Below, piece by piece: positions 1 through 5,094 of a stretch of 20,701 bases of DNA. Made by a program: the position numbers and the translations under genes. Each line of letters opens with the position of its first letter. The stretch's first letter is position 1. Source of the DNA: Minisyncoccota bacterium (GTDB lineage Bacteria; Patescibacteriota; Minisyncoccia; Phycocordibacterales; DATDWN01); assembly GCA_025450615.1 (NCBI GenBank), contig JANWHC010000017.1, forward strand, positions 1-20,701, given 5' to 3'. The notes under the pieces are model-generated. The model made no database searches. It saw only the letters and a program-made list of their open reading frames with translations, and had not been told where the DNA came from.

Positions 1-10
1 CTTTCGGGTA

Positions 11-16
11 TATAAT
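11..16 (+). promoter_or_regulatory. -10 box of the zinc-finger gene
   Basis: A perfect TATAAT lies here, predicting transcription from about position 23 and a leader of roughly 44 bases before the ATG at 67. The matching -35 box would fall just before the window, so it cannot be seen. A GAGG Shine-Dalgarno-like site sits at 59-62, four bases before the start codon. Confidence 0.6.
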
Positions 17-66
17 ATGGGCTGAACCGTAAGTCGAATCAACTGCTCTTTCGTAGTCGAGGTCGT

Positions 67-399
67 ATGTCCACACAAGCTGGTCCGAATTTCGTTCGGC
101 GTCGTCACGTCGCAGAGGTGTTCTCACATTTTCAGGACACGAGCTTGAAGGTTGGGGGTCACCCTTCCGATCATGTTCATCCTGATCCGGATGTTGCGAT
201 CCAGATTCTGGAGCGAACCGCCGATGCTCAAGTCGAGGATGTTCCCCGACGGTTGGGCGTTTGCGAGGATTGCCCGAACGAAATCGAAGAAGCCCGCGTG
301 AAGTGCAACCCATTCGTCCGTCGTTGCCATTCTTGTCAGGAAGCTTACGACAGGGAGCAAAAAGCACGTCTCGCCGCTCGGCACACCAAGCGTAGATAG
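67..399 (+). CDS. TraR/DksA-type C4 zinc-finger protein
   Basis: This 110-residue protein probably binds RNA polymerase or nucleic acid. The C-terminal part shows a DksA/TraR zinc finger: Cys66-x2-Cys69, a 17-residue spacer, Cys87-x2-Cys90, with the family's I-x3-AR pattern between the pairs and a Gln after the last Cys. In the DksA family this finger is preceded by a long coiled coil that enters the polymerase secondary channel. Here the N-terminal 60 residues are rich in His, Pro and Asp and show no clear long coiled coil, so a DksA-like action on polymerase is only a guess. A basic tail (RHTKRR) follows. The gene is about 58% GC in a counted 60-base line, far above the neighbours at around 30%, and it has its own promoter and downstream hairpins, so it looks like an independent and possibly acquired unit. 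The family call is firm, the role is open. Confidence 0.75.
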   Translation: MSTQAGPNFVRRRHVAEVFSHFQDTSLKVGGHPSDHVHPDPDVAIQILERTADAQVEDVPRRLGVCEDCPNEIEEARVKCNPFVRRCHSCQEAYDREQKARLAARHTKRR

Positions 400-407
400 T
401 TCTACCG

Positions 408-431
408 AGGTTGTGATCCTAGCCACAACCT
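408..431 (+). terminator. Hairpin just after the zinc-finger gene
   Basis: An 8-bp perfect stem, AGGTTGTG at 408-415 with CACAACCT at 424-431 and an 8-base loop, starts nine bases after the stop codon. It is followed by TTCC rather than a long T run. It could be a weak terminator or a 3' stabilising structure ahead of the longer hairpin at 440-485. Confidence 0.5.
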
Positions 432-439
432 TTCCAAAG

Positions 440-490
440 TCCTATCGTCGTTCTCGAAACCTCCCTTTCGAGAATTACGGTAGGATTTTA
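440..490 (+). terminator. Long near-perfect hairpin, probable rho-independent terminator
   Basis: TCCTATCG (440-447) pairs with CGGTAGGA (478-485) and TTCTCGAAA (451-459) pairs with TTTCGAGAA (466-474). The two stems are separated by a 3x3 internal loop and capped by CCTCCC. This makes about a 20-bp stem-loop with very few defects, followed by TTTTAATTT. It most likely ends the transcript of the zinc-finger gene. It is longer than a typical terminator stem, so a processed small RNA is also possible. Confidence 0.7.
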
Positions 491-497
491 ATTTCCT

Positions 498-525
498 TTG
501 ATTTTCATCCTGAAGTCGGTACAAT
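498..525 (+). promoter_or_regulatory. Promoter of the six-cysteine protein gene
   Basis: TTGATT at 498-503 and TACAAT at 520-525 are separated by 16 bases. The -10 box ends six bases before the ATG at 532, so the predicted transcript starts at or next to the start codon, that is, leaderless. Confidence 0.6.
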
Positions 526-531
526 TTAGGT

Positions 532-1020
532 ATGAATAAAAAAATATTACTCGGTTTAGTTGTTTTAATAATTTTAATTGGCGGAGTTTTATATTTTAAT
601 AAAGATACAAATAATTCAGGAAATCTGGCTTGTACAACAGAAGCGAAAATCTGTCCTGACGGAAGTTCAGTTGGTCGCACCGGACCAAACTGTGAATTTG
701 CTGAGTGTGCTGCAGTAACAGAGAAAAAAGTAACAGCTCATATAAATGAAAGAGTTTATGTAAATGGGGTTTACATCAAACCAGTTAAGGTTATCTCTGA
801 TAGTAGATGTCCTATCGATGTGCAGTGTATACAAGCCGGTACAGTAGTTTTATCTTTAAAACTTGAAGTAAACGGACAAACTCGTGATGACACAATTAGC
901 ATAGGGGATACAGCATCTTTTTCCGGTAGGTTAGTGCAACTCTTTGAGGTAACTCCTGTAACAAATTCAAAATTAACAATCAAAGAATCTGATTACAAAT
1001 TTACTTTCTCTGTGAAATAG
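532..1020 (+). CDS. Membrane-anchored exported protein with six cysteines
   Basis: The 162-residue protein starts with a short Lys-rich head and a single hydrophobic segment (about 5-22) that acts as signal anchor. The remainder should lie outside the membrane. Residues 34-59 hold a motif of the form C-x6-CPDGSSVGR-x4-C-x4-C, a short cysteine module I recognise from many Parcubacteria surface proteins, where its role is unknown. A second domain (about 65-162) is beta-rich with SDSRCP-x5-C around Cys93 and Cys99. The six cysteines (34, 41, 54, 59, 93, 99) are all on the predicted outer side and could form disulfides. It is a single-gene unit: its own promoter lies upstream and a bidirectional terminator follows. 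No enzymatic motif is visible and I do not assign a function. Confidence 0.8.
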   Translation: MNKKILLGLVVLIILIGGVLYFNKDTNNSGNLACTTEAKICPDGSSVGRTGPNCEFAECAAVTEKKVTAHINERVYVNGVYIKPVKVISDSRCPIDVQCIQAGTVVLSLKLEVNGQTRDDTISIGDTASFSGRLVQLFEVTPVTNSKLTIKESDYKFTFSVK

Positions 1021-1026
1021 AGACGA

Positions 1027-1062
1027 AATAAAACCCCCTGACTTTATCGAGGGGGTTTTATT
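1027..1062. terminator. Bidirectional terminator between convergent genes
   Basis: A-rich sequence plus CCCCCT (to 1039) pairs with AGGGGG plus T-rich sequence (1050-1062), giving about 13 bp with a 10-base loop. The A-run and T-run flank the GC core on both sides, so it works as an intrinsic terminator in either direction. It lies between the genes ending at 1020 (plus) and 1074 (minus). Confidence 0.9.
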
Positions 1063-1073
1063 TTGGGCTTTTC

Positions 1074-2300
1074 TTATAAAGCTGAAGTCGTAGTGGTCAC
1101 AGAAGGTCCAAGAGTTCTATTTCCTGTTCCGTCTTTTGACTCAACTACAAATGTGTATTGAGTACTTGTAGCCAAACTTGGGATTGTGAGGTTGTGTGAC
1201 AAGACCAAAGTGTTATCACTTACAAACGGTGTAGTTGTAGAATTTGGATCTACTGTCGCACCTACATTATAGTAGATTTTAGATGTAGCTGTCTCGTTTG
1301 TATTCCATGTAACGTTTATAGTTGTGGAACTTACCGTAGTCACAATGTTTGTTATGGCTGGGAAAGTAGTATCAACTACAGGACCGCTACCTTGAGTTGT
1401 AAATGAGAATTCATTTGATCTTGTTACATTATTTGCGATATCTTTTGATTCAACCACGAAGAAGTATTTTGTTCCGTTTGCTAGGTTCGGAACATTAACT
1501 AAGTGTGTCTGAGTCAAAGATGAACTTTCAACAAAGTTACTAGATGATGTGCTCACTGGTGAAGTCAAAGAGTAATAAACTTTTGAAGTCGCAAACTCAT
1601 TTGTCTTCCAACCTATTTTGATTGTAGATGTACTAACTACTCCAACAATTGATTGGATAGTTGGATTATTGCTGTCTCCAACTGGTGAAGGAGTTTTTGT
1701 AACAAATGAAATCTGTGAAGAATTAGTGCTGTTTCCAGACTTATCTTTTGATTTCACGATTACATAGTAAGTAGTTCCAGCAGAAAGATTTCCAATAACC
1801 ACTCTGTGATTTTTTGTTCGGTCATTTCTCTGAATTACAGGAGTAGATGAACTGTTTGTATTTACTACGTTTGTTGCCGAGAAGTAAACGGTACTATCAG
1901 AATTTTCGTCGGTATTCCAAGTAATAACAGCTTCACCAATTCTAGTATTTGCAGCTAAATTTGTGATAACCGGAGCGATTGTATCAGGAGTTGTTGAAGC
2001 ATGATTTTGGTTTCCGAATTTTTTAGATATTCCGAAAGGCAAGAAACAATCAGCATCTATTTCGATAGCATTGTGTTTCTTAAGCCATCCAAAAGCAAAT
2101 AAGTGTCCCCATGCTTGTTTGCAACTTTTTTTATTATTGTTTCCTTGATTATCATTATCATTTCTCTCGATTTTCATTGATGTCTTAACTTCATTCTTCT
2201 CGTTCTTTGCTTCCTTGTTTTTTGCTAGAGCAAATGCGGGAGATAGGATAAGAGATCCAGTCATGAGTATTCCAATTGCAGTCTTAATAAAGTTTTTCAT
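1074..2300 (-). CDS. Secreted protein with three fibronectin type III-like repeats
   Basis: The 408-residue protein has a classical signal peptide (Lys-rich start, hydrophobic 9-22, likely cleavage after AFALA around residue 26). A charged low-complexity linker (27-58) follows, then a short conserved-looking segment with Cys60 and Cys85 and several aromatics. Three beta-sandwich repeats of about 95 residues follow (roughly 105-202, 210-302, 310-406). Each has the pattern xxITWNTxExxxSxVYY ... HxVxIxxLxxxTxYxFxVxSKDxxGN, typical of Fn3 or purple-acid-phosphatase N-terminal domains. There is no catalytic domain and no sortase or GlyGly anchor at the C-terminus, so it is probably an adhesive or structural cell-surface or secreted protein. 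The spacing and structure upstream suggest its own regulated promoter. The domain call is strong; the binding target is unknown. Confidence 0.85.
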   Translation of the reverse strand: MKNFIKTAIGILMTGSLILSPAFALAKNKEAKNEKNEVKTSMKIERNDNDNQGNNNKKSCKQAWGHLFAFGWLKKHNAIEIDADCFLPFGISKKFGNQNHASTTPDTIAPVITNLAANTRIGEAVITWNTDENSDSTVYFSATNVVNTNSSSTPVIQRNDRTKNHRVVIGNLSAGTTYYVIVKSKDKSGNSTNSSQISFVTKTPSPVGDSNNPTIQSIVGVVSTSTIKIGWKTNEFATSKVYYSLTSPVSTSSSNFVESSSLTQTHLVNVPNLANGTKYFFVVESKDIANNVTRSNEFSFTTQGSGPVVDTTFPAITNIVTTVSSTTINVTWNTNETATSKIYYNVGATVDPNSTTTPFVSDNTLVLSHNLTIPSLATSTQYTFVVESKDGTGNRTLGPSVTTTTSAL

Positions 2301-2322
2301 AAGTTTGTTTAATTTTTAATTG

Positions 2323-2380
2323 GAATGACAAGTGTCATTCAAGGGTTAAGACGTGGGAGATCTAGTCTCATTACACCCTT
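2323..2380 (-). promoter_or_regulatory. Structured upstream region of the Fn3 protein gene
   Basis: Read on the minus strand, AAGGGT and TGAGAC pair with GTCTTA and ACCCTT. This gives a 12-bp stem with a GTAA bulge and a 12-base loop (2341-2380). Directly after it comes a perfect palindrome, GAATGACA-CT-TGTCATTC (2323-2340). If transcribed, the two would form adjacent hairpins 22 bases before the ATG at 2300. The palindrome could instead be an operator for a dimeric repressor. I could not place a convincing -10 box, so transcription of the region is unproven. Confidence 0.45.
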
Positions 2381-2417
2381 ATTTTTAGGGCTATATCGAT
2401 TCAATTAAGTCAAATTA

Positions 2418-2426
2418 TGCTATTAT
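2418..2426 (+). promoter_or_regulatory. Extended -10 promoter, leaderless
   Basis: TGC followed by TATTAT (2421-2426) forms an extended -10 element. It ends six bases before the ATG at 2433, so transcription should start at the start codon. No good -35 box is seen, as is common for extended -10 promoters. Confidence 0.55.
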
Positions 2427-2432
2427 TTAGTT

Positions 2433-2993
2433 ATGTTGCAGAAAGAAAGCAGAGGTTTTCTCGCTCAAGATTTGTCTATTATTTTCTTTAGTATTTTGAT
2501 GACTTTAGTGCTTATTAAAACAGAAGCACTATCTACTATTTTAAATGGAGCGGTAAGTTTAAAGCTTTTAGGCAGCTTCATAGCTGGAATATTTTTTACC
2601 TCAGTTTTTACTACAGTTCCAGCTATTGTCACTCTAGGAGAAATTTCCTTACATAATTCTCTTTATTTAACTGCGCTTTTTGGAGCCTGCGGGGCAGTAC
2701 TTGGAGATCTAGTTATTTTTAGATTTATTCGAGATAGATTGTCTGAACATCTCACTGTACTTATGGAGCACACGACATATTGGAAACGAGTCAGAGCACT
2801 TTTTAGGTTACGTTATTTTAGATGGTTGACTTTTCTATTGGGAGGATTGATTATTTCCTCGCCTTTTCCGGATGAAATTGCGATTAGTCTTTTAGGTTTT
2901 TCCAAAATGAAAACTAGAACTTTTATTCCACTATCTTTCATTTTTAATTTCATTGGGATTATACTTATTGGTTTAGTCAGTAGGTCTATTTGA
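2433..2993 (+). CDS. Polytopic inner-membrane protein, possibly DedA/VTT-like
   Basis: The 186-residue protein has about five hydrophobic segments (roughly 14-30, 44-68, 78-96, 130-150, 163-183). The stretch near 138-157 (GGLIISSPFPDEIAISLLG) carries a conserved-looking pair of prolines and acidic residues inside a membrane-entering segment. That pattern is reminiscent of DedA/VTT or small-multidrug-export-like families. The similarity is weak and I treat it as a membrane protein of unknown role. Basic residues (RFIRDR, WKRVRALFRLRYFR) mark a cytoplasmic loop at about 95-131. The start at 2433 is supported by the extended -10 box just upstream, and the gene ends with TGA. The next gene has its own promoter in the 31-base gap. 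Confidence 0.7.
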   Translation: MLQKESRGFLAQDLSIIFFSILMTLVLIKTEALSTILNGAVSLKLLGSFIAGIFFTSVFTTVPAIVTLGEISLHNSLYLTALFGACGAVLGDLVIFRFIRDRLSEHLTVLMEHTTYWKRVRALFRLRYFRWLTFLLGGLIISSPFPDEIAISLLGFSKMKTRTFIPLSFIFNFIGIILIGLVSRSI

Positions 2994-3008
2994 TGAGCGT
3001 ATTTCTAA

Positions 3009-3017
3009 TGTTATAAT
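3009..3017 (+). promoter_or_regulatory. Extended -10 promoter, leaderless
   Basis: TGT followed by a perfect TATAAT (3012-3017) ends seven bases before the ATG at 3025. The predicted transcript begins at or one base before the start codon. Confidence 0.65.
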
Positions 3018-3024
3018 TTAGTTT

Positions 3025-3471
3025 ATGAAAAATAATGTTCTACCACTTGATGAGATAAAAAAGAAAGCTAAACCTTTACGAAATGTAAATGTTGAACACA
3101 GGGGGAGTCTTTCTGGTTTGGATCTGTTTGCGAAATGGATTACTGAGCATATTGGCACAATGGGATTTTTTCTAATTATTTTTTTCTGGACAGTAACTTG
3201 GCTTGGTTTAAATACTTTAGGTCCAGTAGAATATCGCTTTGATCCTTATCCAGCTTTTGTTTTATGGTTGTTTATTTCAAATATGATACAGATATTTCTT
3301 ATGCCACTGCTTTTGATAGGTCAAAATTTACAAGGTCGTCACGCAGAGACACGAGCAGAGGCTGATTTTGAGGTAAACACAAAAGCAGAAGAGGAAATAG
3401 AAACTATTTTAGCTCACTTAGAGAATCAAAATGAGATGTTACTTGAGATAGGTAGGAAACTCGAAAAGTAA
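3025..3471 (+). CDS. DUF1003-family membrane protein
   Basis: The 148-residue protein has a soluble N-terminus, two membrane segments (about 46-64 and 77-99) and a charged helical C-terminus. The features of the DUF1003 family are present: an IG-x2-GFF start of the first helix, a W-x2-LN turn, FDPYPAF before the second helix, then GQNLQGRHAETRAE-x-DFEVN and a coiled tail rich in Glu (about 115-148). The function of the family is not established; a cytoplasmic tail assembling with other proteins is plausible. It ends tail to tail with the next gene on the minus strand with only three bases between stop codons and no clear terminator. Confidence 0.8.
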   Translation: MKNNVLPLDEIKKKAKPLRNVNVEHRGSLSGLDLFAKWITEHIGTMGFFLIIFFWTVTWLGLNTLGPVEYRFDPYPAFVLWLFISNMIQIFLMPLLLIGQNLQGRHAETRAEADFEVNTKAEEEIETILAHLENQNEMLLEIGRKLEK

Positions 3472-3474
3472 ACT

Positions 3475-3900
3475 TTATTTTAATTCTTGTTCGATATGTT
3501 CAATCTGACTTTCTACCTTGTCTAAAGTTTTTTGTATTTTTTTCATTTCATCTTCGGAAGTTAGTATTTCTTCCGCAGTTTTTTCAGCTAGTTTTTTATC
3601 ACCAGAAAGTCCAGTGATGATTAGTCTGTTTCCGATAAATGCAGAAACATACACACCAGTAACCAAAAGTATAAGTGTACCAACTAAAAAAGAAAGAGGT
3701 CCATCTACCAAACTAAAAATAGTGATTTCTGTTTCGCCAAGGGCATAAGCAGTAATAAAATCTGTTGTATGCCAAACTCCACGCCAAAACAAAACTACTC
3801 CAACTCCACCTAAAAATGCATAAAGAATAGGTAAGTGGGAGAGTTTGGCTCGAGTTCTATCCTCAAGTTTGTCAAAAAAGCCAAAAATATCCTTTTTCAT
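3475..3900 (-). CDS. Small two-helix membrane protein with coiled-coil tail
   Basis: The 141-residue protein has an amphipathic, charged N-terminus (1-22) and two membrane segments (about 24-41 and 65-90) joined by a short loop. Its cytoplasmic tail (about 103-141) is dense in Lys and Glu with heptad-like spacing (KKIQKTLDKVESQIEHIEQ), so coiled-coil pairing is likely. I do not recognise the family. Its layout echoes the neighbouring DUF1003-type protein (two membrane helices plus a coiled tail), and the two genes are convergent, so an interaction is possible but is only inference. The start is supported by a -10-like TATTAT ending six bases before the ATG. Confidence 0.7.
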   Translation of the reverse strand: MKKDIFGFFDKLEDRTRAKLSHLPILYAFLGGVGVVLFWRGVWHTTDFITAYALGETEITIFSLVDGPLSFLVGTLILLVTGVYVSAFIGNRLIITGLSGDKKLAEKTAEEILTSEDEMKKIQKTLDKVESQIEHIEQELK

Positions 3901-3924
3901 AATGCTATAATAATATCACATATT
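3901..3924. promoter_or_regulatory. Very compact divergent promoter
   Basis: Only 24 bases separate two divergent start codons. On the plus strand TGC plus TATAAT (3906-3911) is an extended -10 box giving a leader of about 7 bases for the gene at 3925. On the minus strand TATTAT ends six bases before the ATG at 3900, a leaderless arrangement. The two -10 elements overlap, so polymerase probably cannot occupy both at once. Confidence 0.6.
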
Positions 3925-4674
3925 ATGATTCCTAAAAAAGTAATCGTTTGTGATTTAGATGGAACTTTAGCTGCTTCAAAGTCACCTTTAGGCGAGGATA
4001 TGGCAGAAGTTTTGGGTCATGTTTTGAAACGTTATACCATATGTGTAGTTTCGGGTGGCGCATATTCTCAATTTGAAAAACAATTTTTGTCACAGCTTCA
4101 CATAGAAAAAGATTTATTTAAAAATCTCTATCTTTTTCCAACAAACGGGACAACTTGTTATATTTATGACACTAAAAATAGAGAATGGAAACAAGAATAC
4201 AATGAACCGATAGCAGATAAGGACAAAAAACTTATTTTAAAAGCAGCAAATGCATTAGTAAAAGAATTTGAACTCGAAAAGGCTAAAACCTATGGAGATA
4301 TCGTGGAAGATAGAGGAAGTCAGATAACTATTTCCGCTTTGGGACAAGGCGCTCCACTTTCTGTTAAAGAAAAATGGGATCCAAACCAAACCAAACGAAC
4401 GAAAATGATATCTGCCCTAAAGAAGCAAATTCCTCAGTTTGAAATAAGAATGGGAGGCACAACCTCGATCGACATAACTCAAAAGGGTTTAGATAAAGCT
4501 TATGCAATGGGTAAAATAAAGGCCCTACTTAAAGTAAAAGACGAAGATGTGATCTATGTTGGGGATGCATTGTATAAGGGTGGAAATGATGAAGCGGTTA
4601 AAGCTACAGGAGTTGATTTTATCCAAGAAGATGGCCCTGTAAATACTATCGAGTTTCTAAGCCGATTCATGTAG
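3925..4674 (+). CDS. Phosphomannomutase, eukaryote-type HAD (PMM) family
   Basis: This is probably a cytoplasmic enzyme that interconverts mannose-1-phosphate and mannose-6-phosphate. The 249-residue protein opens with the HAD motif CDLDGTLA (Asp10 nucleophile, Asp12 acid/base). It has VVSGG at 41-45 and a C-terminal metal motif GDALYKGGND (213-222). The cap region EDRGSQITIS-x2-GQG followed by GGTTSIDI and GLDKAYAM matches the layout of human PMM2/PMM1, where the equivalent segments bind the sugar phosphate. General HAD-IIB sugar phosphatases share the ends but not this cap pattern, so I favour a mutase. I chose the start at 3925, not the upstream in-frame ATG at 3835, because the HAD motif begins ten residues later, the family starts there, and the extended -10 box lies just upstream. 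The next gene encodes a mannose-6-phosphate isomerase-like cupin and the following ones GH130 proteins. Confidence 0.75.
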   Translation: MIPKKVIVCDLDGTLAASKSPLGEDMAEVLGHVLKRYTICVVSGGAYSQFEKQFLSQLHIEKDLFKNLYLFPTNGTTCYIYDTKNREWKQEYNEPIADKDKKLILKAANALVKEFELEKAKTYGDIVEDRGSQITISALGQGAPLSVKEKWDPNQTKRTKMISALKKQIPQFEIRMGGTTSIDITQKGLDKAYAMGKIKALLKVKDEDVIYVGDALYKGGNDEAVKATGVDFIQEDGPVNTIEFLSRFM

Positions 4675-4725
4675 ATTCTTACCCACAGTTTTGACCTTTT
4701 ATCCCTTTTCGTGGCCTTGTTTACT

Positions 4726-4734
4726 TGGTAAAAT
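4726..4734 (+). promoter_or_regulatory. Extended -10 promoter of the mannose operon, leaderless
   Basis: TGG followed by TAAAAT (4729-4734) ends six bases before the ATG at 4741. It is the likely start of the three-gene unit 4741-8912. No clear -35 box is seen. Confidence 0.5.
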
Positions 4735-4740
4735 TAAACC

Positions 4741-5085
4741 ATGAATTCTTCCACCACCAAAAAACCGTGGGGGTCATTTACCCGTTTTACAGATAATGAA
4801 CCCTCGACCGTCAAACTGATAGATGTAAATTCGGGCGAAGCATTAAGTTTACAATACCATTCAAAGAGAACCGAGTTTTGGAAAGTGATAAAGGGGAATC
4901 CACAGCTGATAGTAGGTGACGAAACTATAGAGGCAAAAGAGGGTGATGAGTTTACGATAGGTCCATTGATCAAACATAGGGTGAGTGCTCCAAACGGTGA
5001 CGTGACAATCTTAGAGATTTCAACAGGAGAGTTTGATGAAGAGGACATTGTGAGGTTAGAGGATAAGTACAACCGAGTAGGATAA
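4741..5085 (+). CDS. Cupin-type mannose-6-phosphate isomerase (single domain)
   Basis: This probably converts mannose-6-phosphate to fructose-6-phosphate. The 114-residue protein is a complete cupin resembling the C-terminal domain of type II phosphomannose isomerase / GDP-mannose pyrophosphorylase. It has KPWGSF at 8-13, then SGEALSLQYHSKRTEFWKV (31-49) with likely metal ligands His40 and Glu45, a glycine turn, IGP-x3-H (His79), and the signature ending FDEEDIVRLEDKYNRVG (98-114). The nucleotidyltransferase half of the bifunctional family is absent, so it is the isomerase module alone. It opens a unit in which the GH130-like gene follows after a 9-base gap. With the phosphomannomutase upstream it would link mannose-1-phosphate to glycolysis. 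Other sugar-binding cupins are possible, but the PWG start and the DIVR-x-EDxYxR end are specific. Confidence 0.8.
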   Translation: MNSSTTKKPWGSFTRFTDNEPSTVKLIDVNSGEALSLQYHSKRTEFWKVIKGNPQLIVGDETIEAKEGDEFTIGPLIKHRVSAPNGDVTILEISTGEFDEEDIVRLEDKYNRVG

Positions 5086-5094
5086 AACAGCTCA

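Noticed and set aside
3835..3924. A 30-residue N-terminal extension of the phosphomannomutase from an upstream in-frame ATG
   Set aside because: It overlaps the start of the minus-strand gene and the divergent promoter, encodes no conserved sequence, and the HAD motif sits in the expected place from 3925.
4680..4692. TTACCCACA, one mismatch from a DnaA box
   Set aside because: It is a single imperfect copy with no cluster of boxes, no AT-rich unwinding region and no dnaA or dnaN nearby, so an origin is not supported.
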